In this document: positions 46,969-55,969 of the stretch, piece by piece
Layout of the letters: every line of letters starts with the position of its first letter
Numbering within the stretch: position 1 is the stretch's first letter
DNA from: Balneola sp.
GTDB lineage: Bacteria; Bacteroidota; Rhodothermia; Balneolales; Balneolaceae
Direction of reading: 5' to 3'
NCBI GenBank assembly: GCA_028284195.1
Contig: JANQSE010000006.1
Coordinates: 372,001-436,000 of the forward strand
DNA: 64,000 nt
Position numbers and translations under genes: made by a program
The notes under the pieces: model-generated
Seen by the model: the letters and a program-made list of their open reading frames with translations, nothing else
The model's database searches: none
Told to the model about the DNA's origin: nothing

Positions 46969-48339
46969 GTGAAAGAATTTATCCGTATTGCATCGGGACA
47001 GGGTTTTTGGGGCGACTTGCCTATCGCTCCTGTTAACCAGGCAAAAAAGGGGCCTATCGATTATTTAGTGATGGATTATCTGGCAGAGGTTACTATGTCC
47101 ATCATGCAGAAGCAGCGAATGAGAAACCCGGATTGGGGATATGCGAGAGATTTTGTGGGCGTAGTGGAACAAATTCTTCCTGAGATTACAGAGAAAGGGA
47201 TTAAAGTAATAAGCAATGCAGGTGGCGTAAATCCTTTGGCTTGTAAAGATGAAATTCTAAAGACTGCTAAAGAAAAAGGCTATACCAATCTAAAAGTAGC
47301 CGTAGTAGATGGCGATGATATTCTTCCCAAAATAAATGACTTAATTGCCGAAGGCCATACATTAAAAAACATGGAAACCGGAGAGCCTGTTACCAAAGTG
47401 CAAGATCAGTTACTGAGCGCAAATATTTATTTCGGTTGCAGGCCAATTGTTGAGGCGTTAAAACTTGGTGCAGATGTTATTATTACAGGAAGGGTAACGG
47501 ATACCGGATTAACTTTGGCTCCAATGATCTATGAATTTGGATGGGAGTACGATGATTTTGACAAAATGAGTGTTGGTACTATTGCCGGACATATTTTGGA
47601 ATGTGGAGCCCAGGCATCTGGCGGTAATTTTACAGATTGGGAAATGGTAGAAGATTTTACAGATATAGGTTTTCCCATTGTTGAGGTATATCCAAATGGA
47701 GAATTCTTTGTTACCAAACATGAGGGTACAGGCGGGCTGGTAAGCTCTATGACAGTAAAAGAGCAATTGCTTTATGAGATAAGAGATCCTGAAGAGTACA
47801 TTACTCCGGATGTTGTGGCAGACTTCACATCCATACATGTAGAAGATGTTGGCAGGAACAGAGTAAAAGTACATGGCATAAAAGGGGCACCATTCACAGA
47901 TTCGTATAAAGTATCTGCCAGTTATAATGACGGATATAAATTATCAGCCACATTGGTATATTCCTGGCCCAATGCCCTTAAAAAAGCACAGAAAGGAGCA
48001 GAAATACTTGAACAAAGAGCGAAAGCTTTGGGGCTGGAACTCACGGAATTCAATAAAGACTACATTGGATACAATGGCGTAGGTGAGCAGCCTGCTGATG
48101 ATAATCCGGAAAATGAAGACCTGGATGAAATACAGATGAGAATTTCAGTAACCGGGCCCAAAAAAGAAGATTTAAATCGGTTCGGAATGGAGATTGCGCC
48201 CTTAATTTTAACAGGGCCAAGTGGTGTAACCGGATTCGCGGGTGGGCGGCCAAAAGCAAGCGATGTGGTAGCTTACTGGCCGGCTTTGCTGGCAAAAGAA
48301 GCCGTACAACCACGAGTAACAATATTTGAAATTAAATAA
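46969..48339 (+). CDS. DUF1446 (AtuA-like) protein
   Basis: A 456-residue protein of the DUF1446 family, named after AtuA of acyclic terpene utilisation. Characteristic stretches: IASGQGFWGDLPIAP, YLVMDYLAEVTM, ISNAGGVNPLAC, VVDGDDILP, VIITGRVTDTGLTLAP and GAQASGGNFTDWE. The start is GTG at 46969. AtuA takes part in citronellol/geraniol degradation in Pseudomonas, but no other terpene gene is near, so this role cannot be transferred. No operon partner within 200 bases. Confidence 0.9.
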   Translation: MKEFIRIASGQGFWGDLPIAPVNQAKKGPIDYLVMDYLAEVTMSIMQKQRMRNPDWGYARDFVGVVEQILPEITEKGIKVISNAGGVNPLACKDEILKTAKEKGYTNLKVAVVDGDDILPKINDLIAEGHTLKNMETGEPVTKVQDQLLSANIYFGCRPIVEALKLGADVIITGRVTDTGLTLAPMIYEFGWEYDDFDKMSVGTIAGHILECGAQASGGNFTDWEMVEDFTDIGFPIVEVYPNGEFFVTKHEGTGGLVSSMTVKEQLLYEIRDPEEYITPDVVADFTSIHVEDVGRNRVKVHGIKGAPFTDSYKVSASYNDGYKLSATLVYSWPNALKKAQKGAEILEQRAKALGLELTEFNKDYIGYNGVGEQPADDNPENEDLDEIQMRISVTGPKKEDLNRFGMEIAPLILTGPSGVTGFAGGRPKASDVVAYWPALLAKEAVQPRVTIFEIK

Positions 48340-48461
48340 ATGAATTTGATGTGGAAAAATTCTGAATCTACAATTGAGTCTATAATAAAGTGATTCCACG
48401 GCATATGTCTGGAATCTAAATTTCTTTTATGACCATTATATGGTTTCAAAATTTGATCTGG

Positions 48462-48481
48462 ATTCCTGCCTTCGCAGGAAT
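48462..48481. repeat. GGATTCCTGC hairpin (widespread intergenic repeat type)
   Basis: Perfect 8-bp stem ATTCCTGC/GCAGGAAT with CTTC loop, followed by GAC. This hairpin type is known from intergenic regions of many bacteria and often gives false ORFs with LRRND or SCEGRNP text on the two strands. Confidence 0.7.
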
Positions 48482-48556
48482 GACAATAAGATCTTTCTTT
48501 GTATTCGTACATATTTTCATATCAGAATCATAAACCAACAAAACTTTAAACAAATA

Positions 48557-49588
48557 ATGAAGATTGCAGTAATAGGAGCAGGGGTAGCAGGTTTAACGGC
48601 AGGGCGGGTACTTGCAGAAGCCGGGCACGAAGTGGTAGTATTTGAAAAAAGCAAAGGCTATGGCGGCAGGTTGGCTACCCGATATGCGGGGGCTAAAGGT
48701 GATACTAAGCTCGATTACGGCTTACCTTATATAGAAGCAGGTTCTCCGAAAATAGAATCATTTATAAACCACCTTCAAAGCAAAGGTATTTTAGAACCAT
48801 TTGTTGGTCCTTTTGTACATAAAGATGCAGAAGGAAAAACTAAACAAGTAAAGCCAACCAGGAAAAGATATATAGCACCTGATGGCTTGAACAAAGCAGG
48901 TAAAGAGCTTGCAAGAATGGTGGATGTTCGACTGGAAACAAAAGTAAGTGGCATTACGCATATTGGTGAAGACAGAACCAGAAAACGTTCGTGGATGCTC
49001 AACTTCCCAACCGGCTATACCGAAAATGCAGATGCTGTCATCATTGCTACTTCATCAAAGCAGGCTTATGCGATATTAAACACCACGATAGATGAAGTAG
49101 CCACTCTCAAATTACTTCGGGATGTGGATAGTGTTGAATACGAGCCATCGTTTTCTTTTATGGCCGGTTACGGAAATGCGGAAATTCCTGAATGGGCAGT
49201 TATGGAATGTGAAAACGAAATCATCTCATCTATTACAAACGAGGCTGTTAAGCGTGGAAAAGATGCAGAATGCTCGTTTGTTGTTCATACAACTTCTGGA
49301 TTTGCTCAAAAGCACATGAATTCTGACCAGGAAAGAATTGAAGAGATTATTCTTGACGAGCTGAGTGAAGTTATAGGCGGGTGGAGTGCTTTGCCCGACT
49401 GGAAGCAGCTGCACTTCTGGAGATACAGCAAAGTAATTAATCCGCTTCCATGCCCATTTATGGAAGTTGTGGGCAATGATGCACCAATAGCTTTGATTGG
49501 AAGTTATATGAATGGTAACTCTTTAGAGTCTGCTTATTTATCCGGCCTGGCCATTGGTACATATTGGAATGATAAGTTTTCAGATTAA
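48557..49588 (+). CDS. Renalase-like FAD-dependent amine oxidase family protein
   Basis: A 343-residue flavoprotein. The start ATG at 48557 gives MKIAVIGAGVAGLTAGRVLAEAG, the dinucleotide-binding fold, followed by VVVFEKSKGYGGRLATR (the GGR motif of the amine oxidase/renalase group) and, near the C-terminus, IALIGSYMNGNSLESAYLSG for FAD binding. Upstream in-frame codons run through the GGATTCCTGC hairpin and are not coding. The substrate is unknown; bacterial renalases oxidise isomeric forms of NAD(P)H. Confidence 0.9.
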   Translation: MKIAVIGAGVAGLTAGRVLAEAGHEVVVFEKSKGYGGRLATRYAGAKGDTKLDYGLPYIEAGSPKIESFINHLQSKGILEPFVGPFVHKDAEGKTKQVKPTRKRYIAPDGLNKAGKELARMVDVRLETKVSGITHIGEDRTRKRSWMLNFPTGYTENADAVIIATSSKQAYAILNTTIDEVATLKLLRDVDSVEYEPSFSFMAGYGNAEIPEWAVMECENEIISSITNEAVKRGKDAECSFVVHTTSGFAQKHMNSDQERIEEIILDELSEVIGGWSALPDWKQLHFWRYSKVINPLPCPFMEVVGNDAPIALIGSYMNGNSLESAYLSGLAIGTYWNDKFSD

Positions 49589-49614
49589 AAGAAATCCAAA
49601 CTTAACCCGGTTTT

Positions 49615-51420
49615 GTGGGAGCTTTAAAACAGTTAAATAGCTACATCAGAAAGTACAAATGGTCGGTTGTACTTGGGGCTCTGTTTCTTACAGGGGCTAA
49701 CTTCTTTTTGGTTTGGATACCGAGCCTTATTCGTAAAACCATGGATGAAGTAGAATCTCTAAAAGATTCGAATTATGAAGAAGCAGAAACACTTTTTACA
49801 ACATTGTTTACAAGTGATGCAGGGATTATTCTGGCACAAAATGCCGGATTGTTAATTGGGGCTGTTGCTTTGTATGGTTTACTATTATTTGCCACCCGCC
49901 AAACTTTGATCGTTTCATCAAGAAAAGTGGAGTTTGATATGAGAAATCAGATTCTGCAGAAATTGATGAGTTTGCCGCAGCGTTTTTACGCAAAATTTTC
50001 ATCGGGCGAGATCTATGTTCGTGCCACAGAGGATGTAAATAAAGTTCGTGAATATTATGGGCCGGTAATCATGTATAGTATCAACACTATTACACGTGCA
50101 GGTTTTGTAATCACCATGATGTATATCGTGAGTAAAGACCTGATGCTCTGGGCACTTATTCCGCTTCCATTTATATCTGTGTTTGCGTACTGGATTACGG
50201 GATATATCCATAAGCATTCAACAATTATACAAGAGCAGTATTCAGAATTAGCCGGACAAGCCAAAGAAACGTTTTCAAGTATCCGGTTAATTAAAGCTTA
50301 TAACAGGCTCGATTTCGAGCAGAATAAGTTTGAAGGCTTAAGTGAAGAATACCGGAAAAAGAAGCTCCGGCTTGATATGATCGAATCATTATTCCATCCT
50401 GCTTTAAATTTTATGATAGGGATTTCGCTGCTCATTGTTATTTGGAAAGGGGGAGAAATGATTATACAAGGATCGCTTACTGTAGGTAATATTGCTGAGT
50501 TTTTAATTTATGTGGCATACCTTACCTGGCCGGTAGCAGCTCTTGGTTATACCACTAATCGTTTCCAAAAATCGCTGGCATCGTGGAACAGAATTGCAGA
50601 AGTACTAGATCAGCCGGTTGAAATTGAATCTCAAAAACTGTTGCCCAAAGCGAATTCTGCCAGGGTTATTTCCGGCTCCATAGAATTCAAAAATGTAAGC
50701 TTTGGATATCCTGATACCGGAGTGGATATCATCAAAAATGTAAGTTTTAAAGTTGAAGCTGGGCAGAATGTAGCTTTTGTCGGGCGAACAGGGTCTGGTA
50801 AAACAAGCCTGGTACAATTAATTCCCCGTTTATTCGATCCCAAAGAAGGCGAAGTGCGAATAGACGGAGAAAATATAAGGGCAATGGATTTAGAACAGCT
50901 GAGATCGTCAATCGGTTTTGTTCCTCAGGATACTTTCTTGTTTTCTGACACTATTAAAGAGAACATTGCGTTTGGGGTAGAAGATGCTTCGCAGGATATG
51001 ATTGAAGTAGCAGCAGAAAAAGCTCAGGTGAGAGATAATATTTTGGAATTTGAGAAAAAATTTGAGACTATTCTCGGAGAAAGGGGAATAACACTTTCGG
51101 GCGGGCAGAAACAACGAACCGCTATTGCAAGAGCGTTAATAAAAGACCCGAAGATTTTAATATTTGATGATTCATTAAGTGCGGTTGATACAAAAACAGA
51201 AGAAGCAATATTAAAGCATTTGAGACAAGAATTGAGTGGCAGGACAACCATTATGATAAGTCATCGCATATCAACAATAAAAGATGCAGATGTAATTTTT
51301 TATTTAAAAGATGGTGCAATAGAAGAAAGTGGTACCCATCAAGAGCTTTTAGCATTAGAAGGACATTACACTAACATGTATAACAAACAAATACTAGAAC
51401 AAGAACTGGCTGAAATATAA
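49615..51420 (+). CDS. ABC exporter half with degenerate NBD (MdlA/YheI type)
   Basis: A 601-residue half-transporter: six-helix membrane domain (about 15-320) and a nucleotide-binding domain with Walker A GRTGSGKT (about 393-400), Q loop VPQDTFLFS, signature LSGGQKQRTAIARAL, and Walker B ILIFDDSLSAVD. In the Walker B the catalytic Glu is Asp (DD), as in one half of heterodimeric exporters such as MdlA or TM287. The start is GTG at 49615. The partner is probably the canonical half at 52695. Substrate unknown. Confidence 0.92.
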   Translation: MGALKQLNSYIRKYKWSVVLGALFLTGANFFLVWIPSLIRKTMDEVESLKDSNYEEAETLFTTLFTSDAGIILAQNAGLLIGAVALYGLLLFATRQTLIVSSRKVEFDMRNQILQKLMSLPQRFYAKFSSGEIYVRATEDVNKVREYYGPVIMYSINTITRAGFVITMMYIVSKDLMLWALIPLPFISVFAYWITGYIHKHSTIIQEQYSELAGQAKETFSSIRLIKAYNRLDFEQNKFEGLSEEYRKKKLRLDMIESLFHPALNFMIGISLLIVIWKGGEMIIQGSLTVGNIAEFLIYVAYLTWPVAALGYTTNRFQKSLASWNRIAEVLDQPVEIESQKLLPKANSARVISGSIEFKNVSFGYPDTGVDIIKNVSFKVEAGQNVAFVGRTGSGKTSLVQLIPRLFDPKEGEVRIDGENIRAMDLEQLRSSIGFVPQDTFLFSDTIKENIAFGVEDASQDMIEVAAEKAQVRDNILEFEKKFETILGERGITLSGGQKQRTAIARALIKDPKILIFDDSLSAVDTKTEEAILKHLRQELSGRTTIMISHRISTIKDADVIFYLKDGAIEESGTHQELLALEGHYTNMYNKQILEQELAEI

Positions 51421-51485
51421 ATAGGTTTCTGGAGATAGCCTGATCGCAAAATCTCCATAAAAAATAACAAAACGGGAGACATATT

Positions 51486-52682
51486 ATGATAGTAGTACCA
51501 TTAGGAGTGGCATCAGCAACACCAACCGCATTGAGGCATTTACCGGCAGTAGCCCTTTGGCGTGAAGGCAGTGTATTTCTTTTCGATTGTGGAGAAAATG
51601 CCCAAATGCGAATGCTACAGGCAGGCATAAAACGATCTAAAATCGAATGTATATTTATTTCTCACTTTGATGTGGATCATTATTCAGGGCTGATTGGCCT
51701 GCTTTCAACATTGCAGTTACAACGCAGAGAAAAGCCATTACGAATTGCAGGACCAGCCGGAATTCAGGAATATGTTGAATGGAATCTGAAATTTTCGGGG
51801 GTAGAGCTTGGCTTTGAGATCATATTCATCGAAGTAGAAGAAGGAACAGATGAAGCGCGTGTAATTGATGAGGATGATTACTACGTAGAAGCGAGAGCTT
51901 TAAAACACCGCCGTTATTGCCTGGGTTATCGATTTCAAGAGAAAGACCGTCCGGGGAAAGTAAATGCAGAATTGGCTGCAGAAATGGGCGTTACGGAAGA
52001 CCAGCATTTTAAAGACCTGAAATCAGGAAAAGACGTAACTCTTTCTGATGGCACTGTTGTTAAATCCAGTGACATTGTTGGGCATCCTCGTCCGGGCGAT
52101 AGTTTTGCTTATGTAACTGATACGGAATATTGCCCGAATGCAGTAAAGCTGGCATTGAATACCAATATTTTGTATCACGAGGCAACTTTTAGTGACACAC
52201 TTGCCGACAAAGCATCCGAAACCGGGCATTCATCAGCTAAAGATGCGGCCAGGGTTGCTACAGAAGCACAAACAAAACTGTTAGTTATTGGACACTTTTC
52301 TGCTCGTTATACCAATGCCCATGTTTTGTTGAAAGAAGCCAGAGAAGGATTTTACCCGGCATGGTTGGCAAACGAACTTCGCCCTATTTTTACGGACCCA
52401 ACCCATGAGCGTGGCATTGTAAAAGCCAAAGTTGAGCTAAGAGATCTTAGCAAGGAATCAGATAGAAAAGATAACTATCGCAGCGACTATCATAGTGGGG
52501 GGAAGAGAAATTTTCGCCCAAGAAGGAGCAGCGGAGGTTACAGAAGTAATAATCGTGGAAGGAGCAGAGGTGGTTATCAAAACAGACACCGCTCAAGCGA
52601 CCGAAACAGAGATGAAAATCGTTGGAATAACGATTCAAGCAACCGTTCAAGATCGTCATACAGAGATCACGACAGATTCTAA
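51486..52682 (+). CDS. RNase Z-like protein with altered metal motif and Arg/Gly-rich tail
   Basis: A 398-residue metallo-beta-lactamase fold protein most like tRNA 3'-processing RNase Z: FLFDCGENAQMRMLQAGI, the motif SHFDVDHYSGL, LKHRRYCLGYRFQEKDRPGK, YVTDTEYCPNAV, YHEATFSDT and LVIGHFSARY. In the core motif HxHxDH the second His is Asp (His60-Phe-Asp62-Val-Asp64-His65). From about residue 325 the protein continues as a disordered, Arg/Gly/Ser/Asn-rich tail (GGYRSNNRGRSRGGYQNR), resembling RNA-binding RGG tails. It lies between two ABC exporter halves. Whether it still cuts tRNA precursors is uncertain. Confidence 0.85.
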   Translation: MIVVPLGVASATPTALRHLPAVALWREGSVFLFDCGENAQMRMLQAGIKRSKIECIFISHFDVDHYSGLIGLLSTLQLQRREKPLRIAGPAGIQEYVEWNLKFSGVELGFEIIFIEVEEGTDEARVIDEDDYYVEARALKHRRYCLGYRFQEKDRPGKVNAELAAEMGVTEDQHFKDLKSGKDVTLSDGTVVKSSDIVGHPRPGDSFAYVTDTEYCPNAVKLALNTNILYHEATFSDTLADKASETGHSSAKDAARVATEAQTKLLVIGHFSARYTNAHVLLKEAREGFYPAWLANELRPIFTDPTHERGIVKAKVELRDLSKESDRKDNYRSDYHSGGKRNFRPRRSSGGYRSNNRGRSRGGYQNRHRSSDRNRDENRWNNDSSNRSRSSYRDHDRF

Positions 52683-52694
52683 GCTAAAAGTTCA

Positions 52695-54470
52695 TTGGGT
52701 AAGAAAGAAAACAAGAAAGCCGTCGATACCAACCTGATTCGGCGGCTTTATTTTTATATACGCCCGTATAGATGGTACGTAGTTCTTGCCATAGTTCTTA
52801 CCCTTACTGCGGCTTTTTTGGGTACTGTGCGCCCAAAGCTTACCCAAATTGCAGTTGATGATTACATAGCCACCAAAAATATGGAAGGGCTTCTTAAAAT
52901 TATTGTCTTGTTGTTTCTTGCACAAATTGGGGAGTTTGTTCTCCAGGTTGTAAATACGTATATCACACGTTGGTTTGGGCAGGGCGCATTGTATTCTCTC
53001 AGGAATGCCGTTTTTCAAAAAATTCAGAGCCTTAATGTTCAATTCTTTGACAAAAACCCGATTGGCAGATTGATAACAAGAACAACCAGCGATATTGAAG
53101 CGCTAAGCGAACTTCTTTCTGATGGAGTTGTTGCTATAATAGGAGATTGCTTCCGTATTGTATTTATTCTCTTTTTTATGTTCAGCATGAGCTGGGAGCT
53201 TTCGCTGGTTACCATAGCTATTTTGCCGGTTTTGTTTTACGCTACATTTTGGTTTAAAAATAAAGTCAGGATTGCTTTTCTGGATGTACGGGATCAAATC
53301 GCTCGTTTGAATTCCTTCGTTCAGGAGCATATTAACGGAATGGATGTAGTACAACTGTTTAATCGTGAAAAAAAACAACAGGCTAAATTCGAAAAGATTA
53401 ACGCAGCTCATAAAAAAGCGCATATCGAAACCATTTTTTATTTCTCCATATTCTGGCCTTTGGTAGAAGTTATGGCAAGTTTTGCAATGGCCTTAGTAGT
53501 GTGGTATGGTGGGGGAAGGGCTCTTATGGGGGGTGTTACTTTTGGTGTGTTGCTGGCATTTATACAATATGCACGCCAATTCTTTATGCCCATTCGGGGA
53601 TTGTCAGAAAAGTTTAACACACTTCAATCGGCTTTAGCTTCGTCGGAACGGATCTTTAATGTGATGGATACCGAAACAGAAGTGATCGAGCACTTGAATC
53701 CTAAAACCATTGAAAATCCTAGAGGCCATATCGAATTTCACAATGTGTGGTTTACATACAATGAAGGGGAAGATGACATTCTGAAAGATGTTTCTTTTTC
53801 AGCAAATCCCGGTGAAACCATAGCTATTGTAGGTGCAACAGGTGCGGGGAAAACTACGATGATAAATCTGTTGCTTCGTTTTTATGATATTCAAAAAGGA
53901 AGCATCACACTTGATGGTGTAGATATTAAAGAGCTGAGTTTGCAAGCACTGAGATTAAACTTTGGATTGGTTCTTCAGGATAATGCACTATTCTCAGGTA
54001 CCATTCTGGAAAACATAACCTTGGGGAACCCTGATATTTCAAGGGAGCAGGTGATTAAAGCAGCTCATGATGTAGAAGCTCATCGTTTTATTGAAAACCT
54101 TCCCGGAACGTATGATTACAAGCTTCGGGAACGCGGAGCATCTCTTTCAATGGGGCAGAAACAGTTGATATGTTTTGTAAGAGCGTTGGTGTATAACCCC
54201 CGGATTTTGATTCTGGATGAGGCAACCTCAAGCGTGGATTCGGAAACAGAAGCCCTTGTAACACAGGCTAGTACAAAGATGATGGAAGGCAGAACATCGA
54301 TTGTGGTTGCTCATCGTTTATCTACCATTCAGGGAGCGGATAAAATTTTGGTGATGCACAGAGGAGAGGTGAGGGAGTCAGGCTCTCATCAGCAATTAAT
54401 TCAGCAGGAAAACGGGCTGTACAAAAAGCTGTACGAATTGCAGTATAAAGATCAGTTAGTTAACTCATGA
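52695..54470 (+). CDS. ABC exporter half with canonical NBD (MdlB/YheH type)
   Basis: A 591-residue half-transporter: six membrane helices (about 20-310) and a nucleotide-binding domain with Walker A GATGAGKT, signature LSMGQKQLICFVRAL, and Walker B ILILDEATSSVDSETE with the catalytic Glu. The LSMGQ signature and the complete Walker B complement the degenerate half at 49615, as in MdlAB/YheIH heterodimers. The start is TTG at 52695 (MGKKENKKAVDTNLI); no ATG is near. It follows the RNase Z-like gene by 12 bases, so all three may share a transcript. Confidence 0.92.
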   Translation: MGKKENKKAVDTNLIRRLYFYIRPYRWYVVLAIVLTLTAAFLGTVRPKLTQIAVDDYIATKNMEGLLKIIVLLFLAQIGEFVLQVVNTYITRWFGQGALYSLRNAVFQKIQSLNVQFFDKNPIGRLITRTTSDIEALSELLSDGVVAIIGDCFRIVFILFFMFSMSWELSLVTIAILPVLFYATFWFKNKVRIAFLDVRDQIARLNSFVQEHINGMDVVQLFNREKKQQAKFEKINAAHKKAHIETIFYFSIFWPLVEVMASFAMALVVWYGGGRALMGGVTFGVLLAFIQYARQFFMPIRGLSEKFNTLQSALASSERIFNVMDTETEVIEHLNPKTIENPRGHIEFHNVWFTYNEGEDDILKDVSFSANPGETIAIVGATGAGKTTMINLLLRFYDIQKGSITLDGVDIKELSLQALRLNFGLVLQDNALFSGTILENITLGNPDISREQVIKAAHDVEAHRFIENLPGTYDYKLRERGASLSMGQKQLICFVRALVYNPRILILDEATSSVDSETEALVTQASTKMMEGRTSIVVAHRLSTIQGADKILVMHRGEVRESGSHQQLIQQENGLYKKLYELQYKDQLVNS

Positions 54471-54516
54471 TCACTTTTTTGTATAACTAAGAATTATTAA
54501 ATGTGTATATTGCTTA

Positions 54517-54545
54517 CAAATTTGTATTTCAACTTCAAATTTGTA
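54517..54545 (+). promoter_or_regulatory. Twin CAAATTTGTA sites upstream of the DUF4143 ATPase
   Basis: Two identical 10-mers, CAAATTTGTA (54517-54526 and 54536-54545), 19 bases apart, each containing a palindromic core. The second, with TTG at 54510-54512, could also form a promoter with a -7 box that mismatches at one position. An operator or a promoter is possible. Confidence 0.5.
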
Positions 54546-54550
54546 GAATT

Positions 54551-55708
54551 TTGAGTTTTTTATTTATACCCAGAGAATTATCACCCGAGTTAATCCGATT
54601 AAGGAAATTATACCCGATTGTGGTACTTACCGGGCCAAGGCAATCGGGTAAAACAACCTTATGTAAACACCTATTTAAGTCATTTAAATACTATAATCTG
54701 GAAGATATATCGCTCAGAGAACTCATTCGTGAATCTCCAAAAGCTTTTTTGGAATCAAATAAAGCAGGAGCTATTATTGATGAGGTACATAATTTCCCTG
54801 AGCTTTTCTCATATTTGCAAGTAGTAGTGGATGAACATCCGAAAAGTAAGTTTATACTTACTGGCAGCAGTAATTTCAAATTACTGGAGCAGGTAACTCA
54901 GTCATTAGCCGGAAGGGCAGCTACACTTACCCTGCTTCCATTTTCCTTAAGTGAATTAAATACCCAAAGTAAAATAGACACGAACAGATTGATATTAAAT
55001 GGTGGATATCCTGTAGTATGGGGCAAAGGTATTCCGGTTCAGGACGCTAGCAGGAATTATTACAATACCTATGTTGAAAGGGACGTAAGACAGATTCTGA
55101 ATATAAAAGATGTAACAAAATTTGCAACATTTGTTCGTTTATGTGCCGGAAGAACAGGTGCGATTGTTAATGCGTCTGCATTATCGAATGAAGTTGGCGT
55201 AAGTGTACACACCATTCAGGATTGGTTAAGTGTACTTGAAGCTTCGTATATCTTGTTCAGGTTGCCTCCTTTTTATAAAAATATTGGTAAACGCCTTATT
55301 AAAGCCCCTAAAATGTACTTTTACGATACCGGTCTCGCATGTTTTTTAATGGGGATTGAAAACGAAAACCAACTTGCTGTTCACCCGCTGCGCGGAGCAT
55401 TGTTCGAAAATTTAGTAGTTATGGAATTTTTGAAACGAAGGCTGAACAAAGGAAAACAGCCTAATTTGTATTTTTACAGAGATCAGTCTCAACGGGAAAT
55501 AGATTTGCTACAAGAAGAGGGGGCAGCAATTAATGCTTTTGAAATTAAATCGGCACAGGTATTTCAAAAAGGATTTTTCAAAAACTTAGACTACCTAACC
55601 AAAATTCTGGGCAAAATGGCAGGCAGTACTCAATTAATCTATGATGGTGAAGCAGAGATAAATACTACTGAAAATGGAGTTGTCAATTTTAGAAACCTAC
55701 CCATTTAA
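54551..55708 (+). CDS. AAA ATPase with C-terminal DUF4143 nuclease-like domain
   Basis: A 385-residue protein of the AAA_14-DUF4143 family. With TTG at 54551 it begins MSFLFIPRELSPELIRLRKLYP; P-loop GPRQSGKTTL at 28-37, Walker B IIDEVHNFPELF, LTGSSNFKLL (sensor), RAATLTLLPFSLSEL, then YVERDVRQI and the C-terminal DUF4143 domain with a PD-(D/E)xK-like pattern (LFENLVVMEF; REIDLL; AFEIKSA). An ATG 48 bases upstream would add residues encoded by the twin CAAATTTGTA sites and is less likely. These ATPases are widespread accessory genes of unknown biological role. Confidence 0.85.
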   Translation: MSFLFIPRELSPELIRLRKLYPIVVLTGPRQSGKTTLCKHLFKSFKYYNLEDISLRELIRESPKAFLESNKAGAIIDEVHNFPELFSYLQVVVDEHPKSKFILTGSSNFKLLEQVTQSLAGRAATLTLLPFSLSELNTQSKIDTNRLILNGGYPVVWGKGIPVQDASRNYYNTYVERDVRQILNIKDVTKFATFVRLCAGRTGAIVNASALSNEVGVSVHTIQDWLSVLEASYILFRLPPFYKNIGKRLIKAPKMYFYDTGLACFLMGIENENQLAVHPLRGALFENLVVMEFLKRRLNKGKQPNLYFYRDQSQREIDLLQEEGAAINAFEIKSAQVFQKGFFKNLDYLTKILGKMAGSTQLIYDGEAEINTTENGVVNFRNLPI

Positions 55709-55969
55709 ACCTGCACAATCAGGAATCGGGCCGGATCAGAATGGTGTAGATCCATCTCTCAGTCCCAAAGGCTTTCGGGAAGGGATTCCATCAAGATGGT
55801 AAGCCAGCCAGGGGCTTTAGTCCCGCATGGTTAAGGAGTAATTTTCCCCGTGCTTCATCTCCAACTGATGGATAAAACCCATCTTGTCGACAGGCAGAAG
55901 GGGGCAAAAGAATAGCTATCAATCCCGAAAACGATTGGAACTTCATGGTGGCTTTGCTGCCGCTACAGT
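55709..55969. other. 261-base gap with repeat copy D
   Basis: Convergent gap between the DUF4143 ATPase and the toroid gene. It contains repeat copy D (55711-55799) and no other recognisable element. Confidence 0.6.
55711..55799 (-). repeat. Dispersed intergenic repeat, module 1, copy D
   Basis: On the minus strand: CCATCTTGATGGAATCCC, TCCCGAAAGCCTTTGGGA, GATGGATCTACACCATTCTGA, GCCCGATTCCTGATTGTGCAG. The centre matches copy A; the 3' half matches copies B and C. Confidence 0.75.

Noticed and set aside
46969-48339. Acyclic terpene degradation pathway
   Set aside because: Only the DUF1446 gene is present; no other atu/liu genes lie nearby.
48440-48556. N-terminal extension of the renalase-like protein
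   Set aside because: The extra 39 codons run through the GGATTCCTGC repeat hairpin (LRRND text), and the dinucleotide-binding fold begins exactly at ATG 48557.
54503-54550. Upstream ATG of the DUF4143 ATPase
   Set aside because: The added residues would be encoded by the twin CAAATTTGTA sites, and the family N-terminus (FIPRELSPEL) begins just after TTG 54551.
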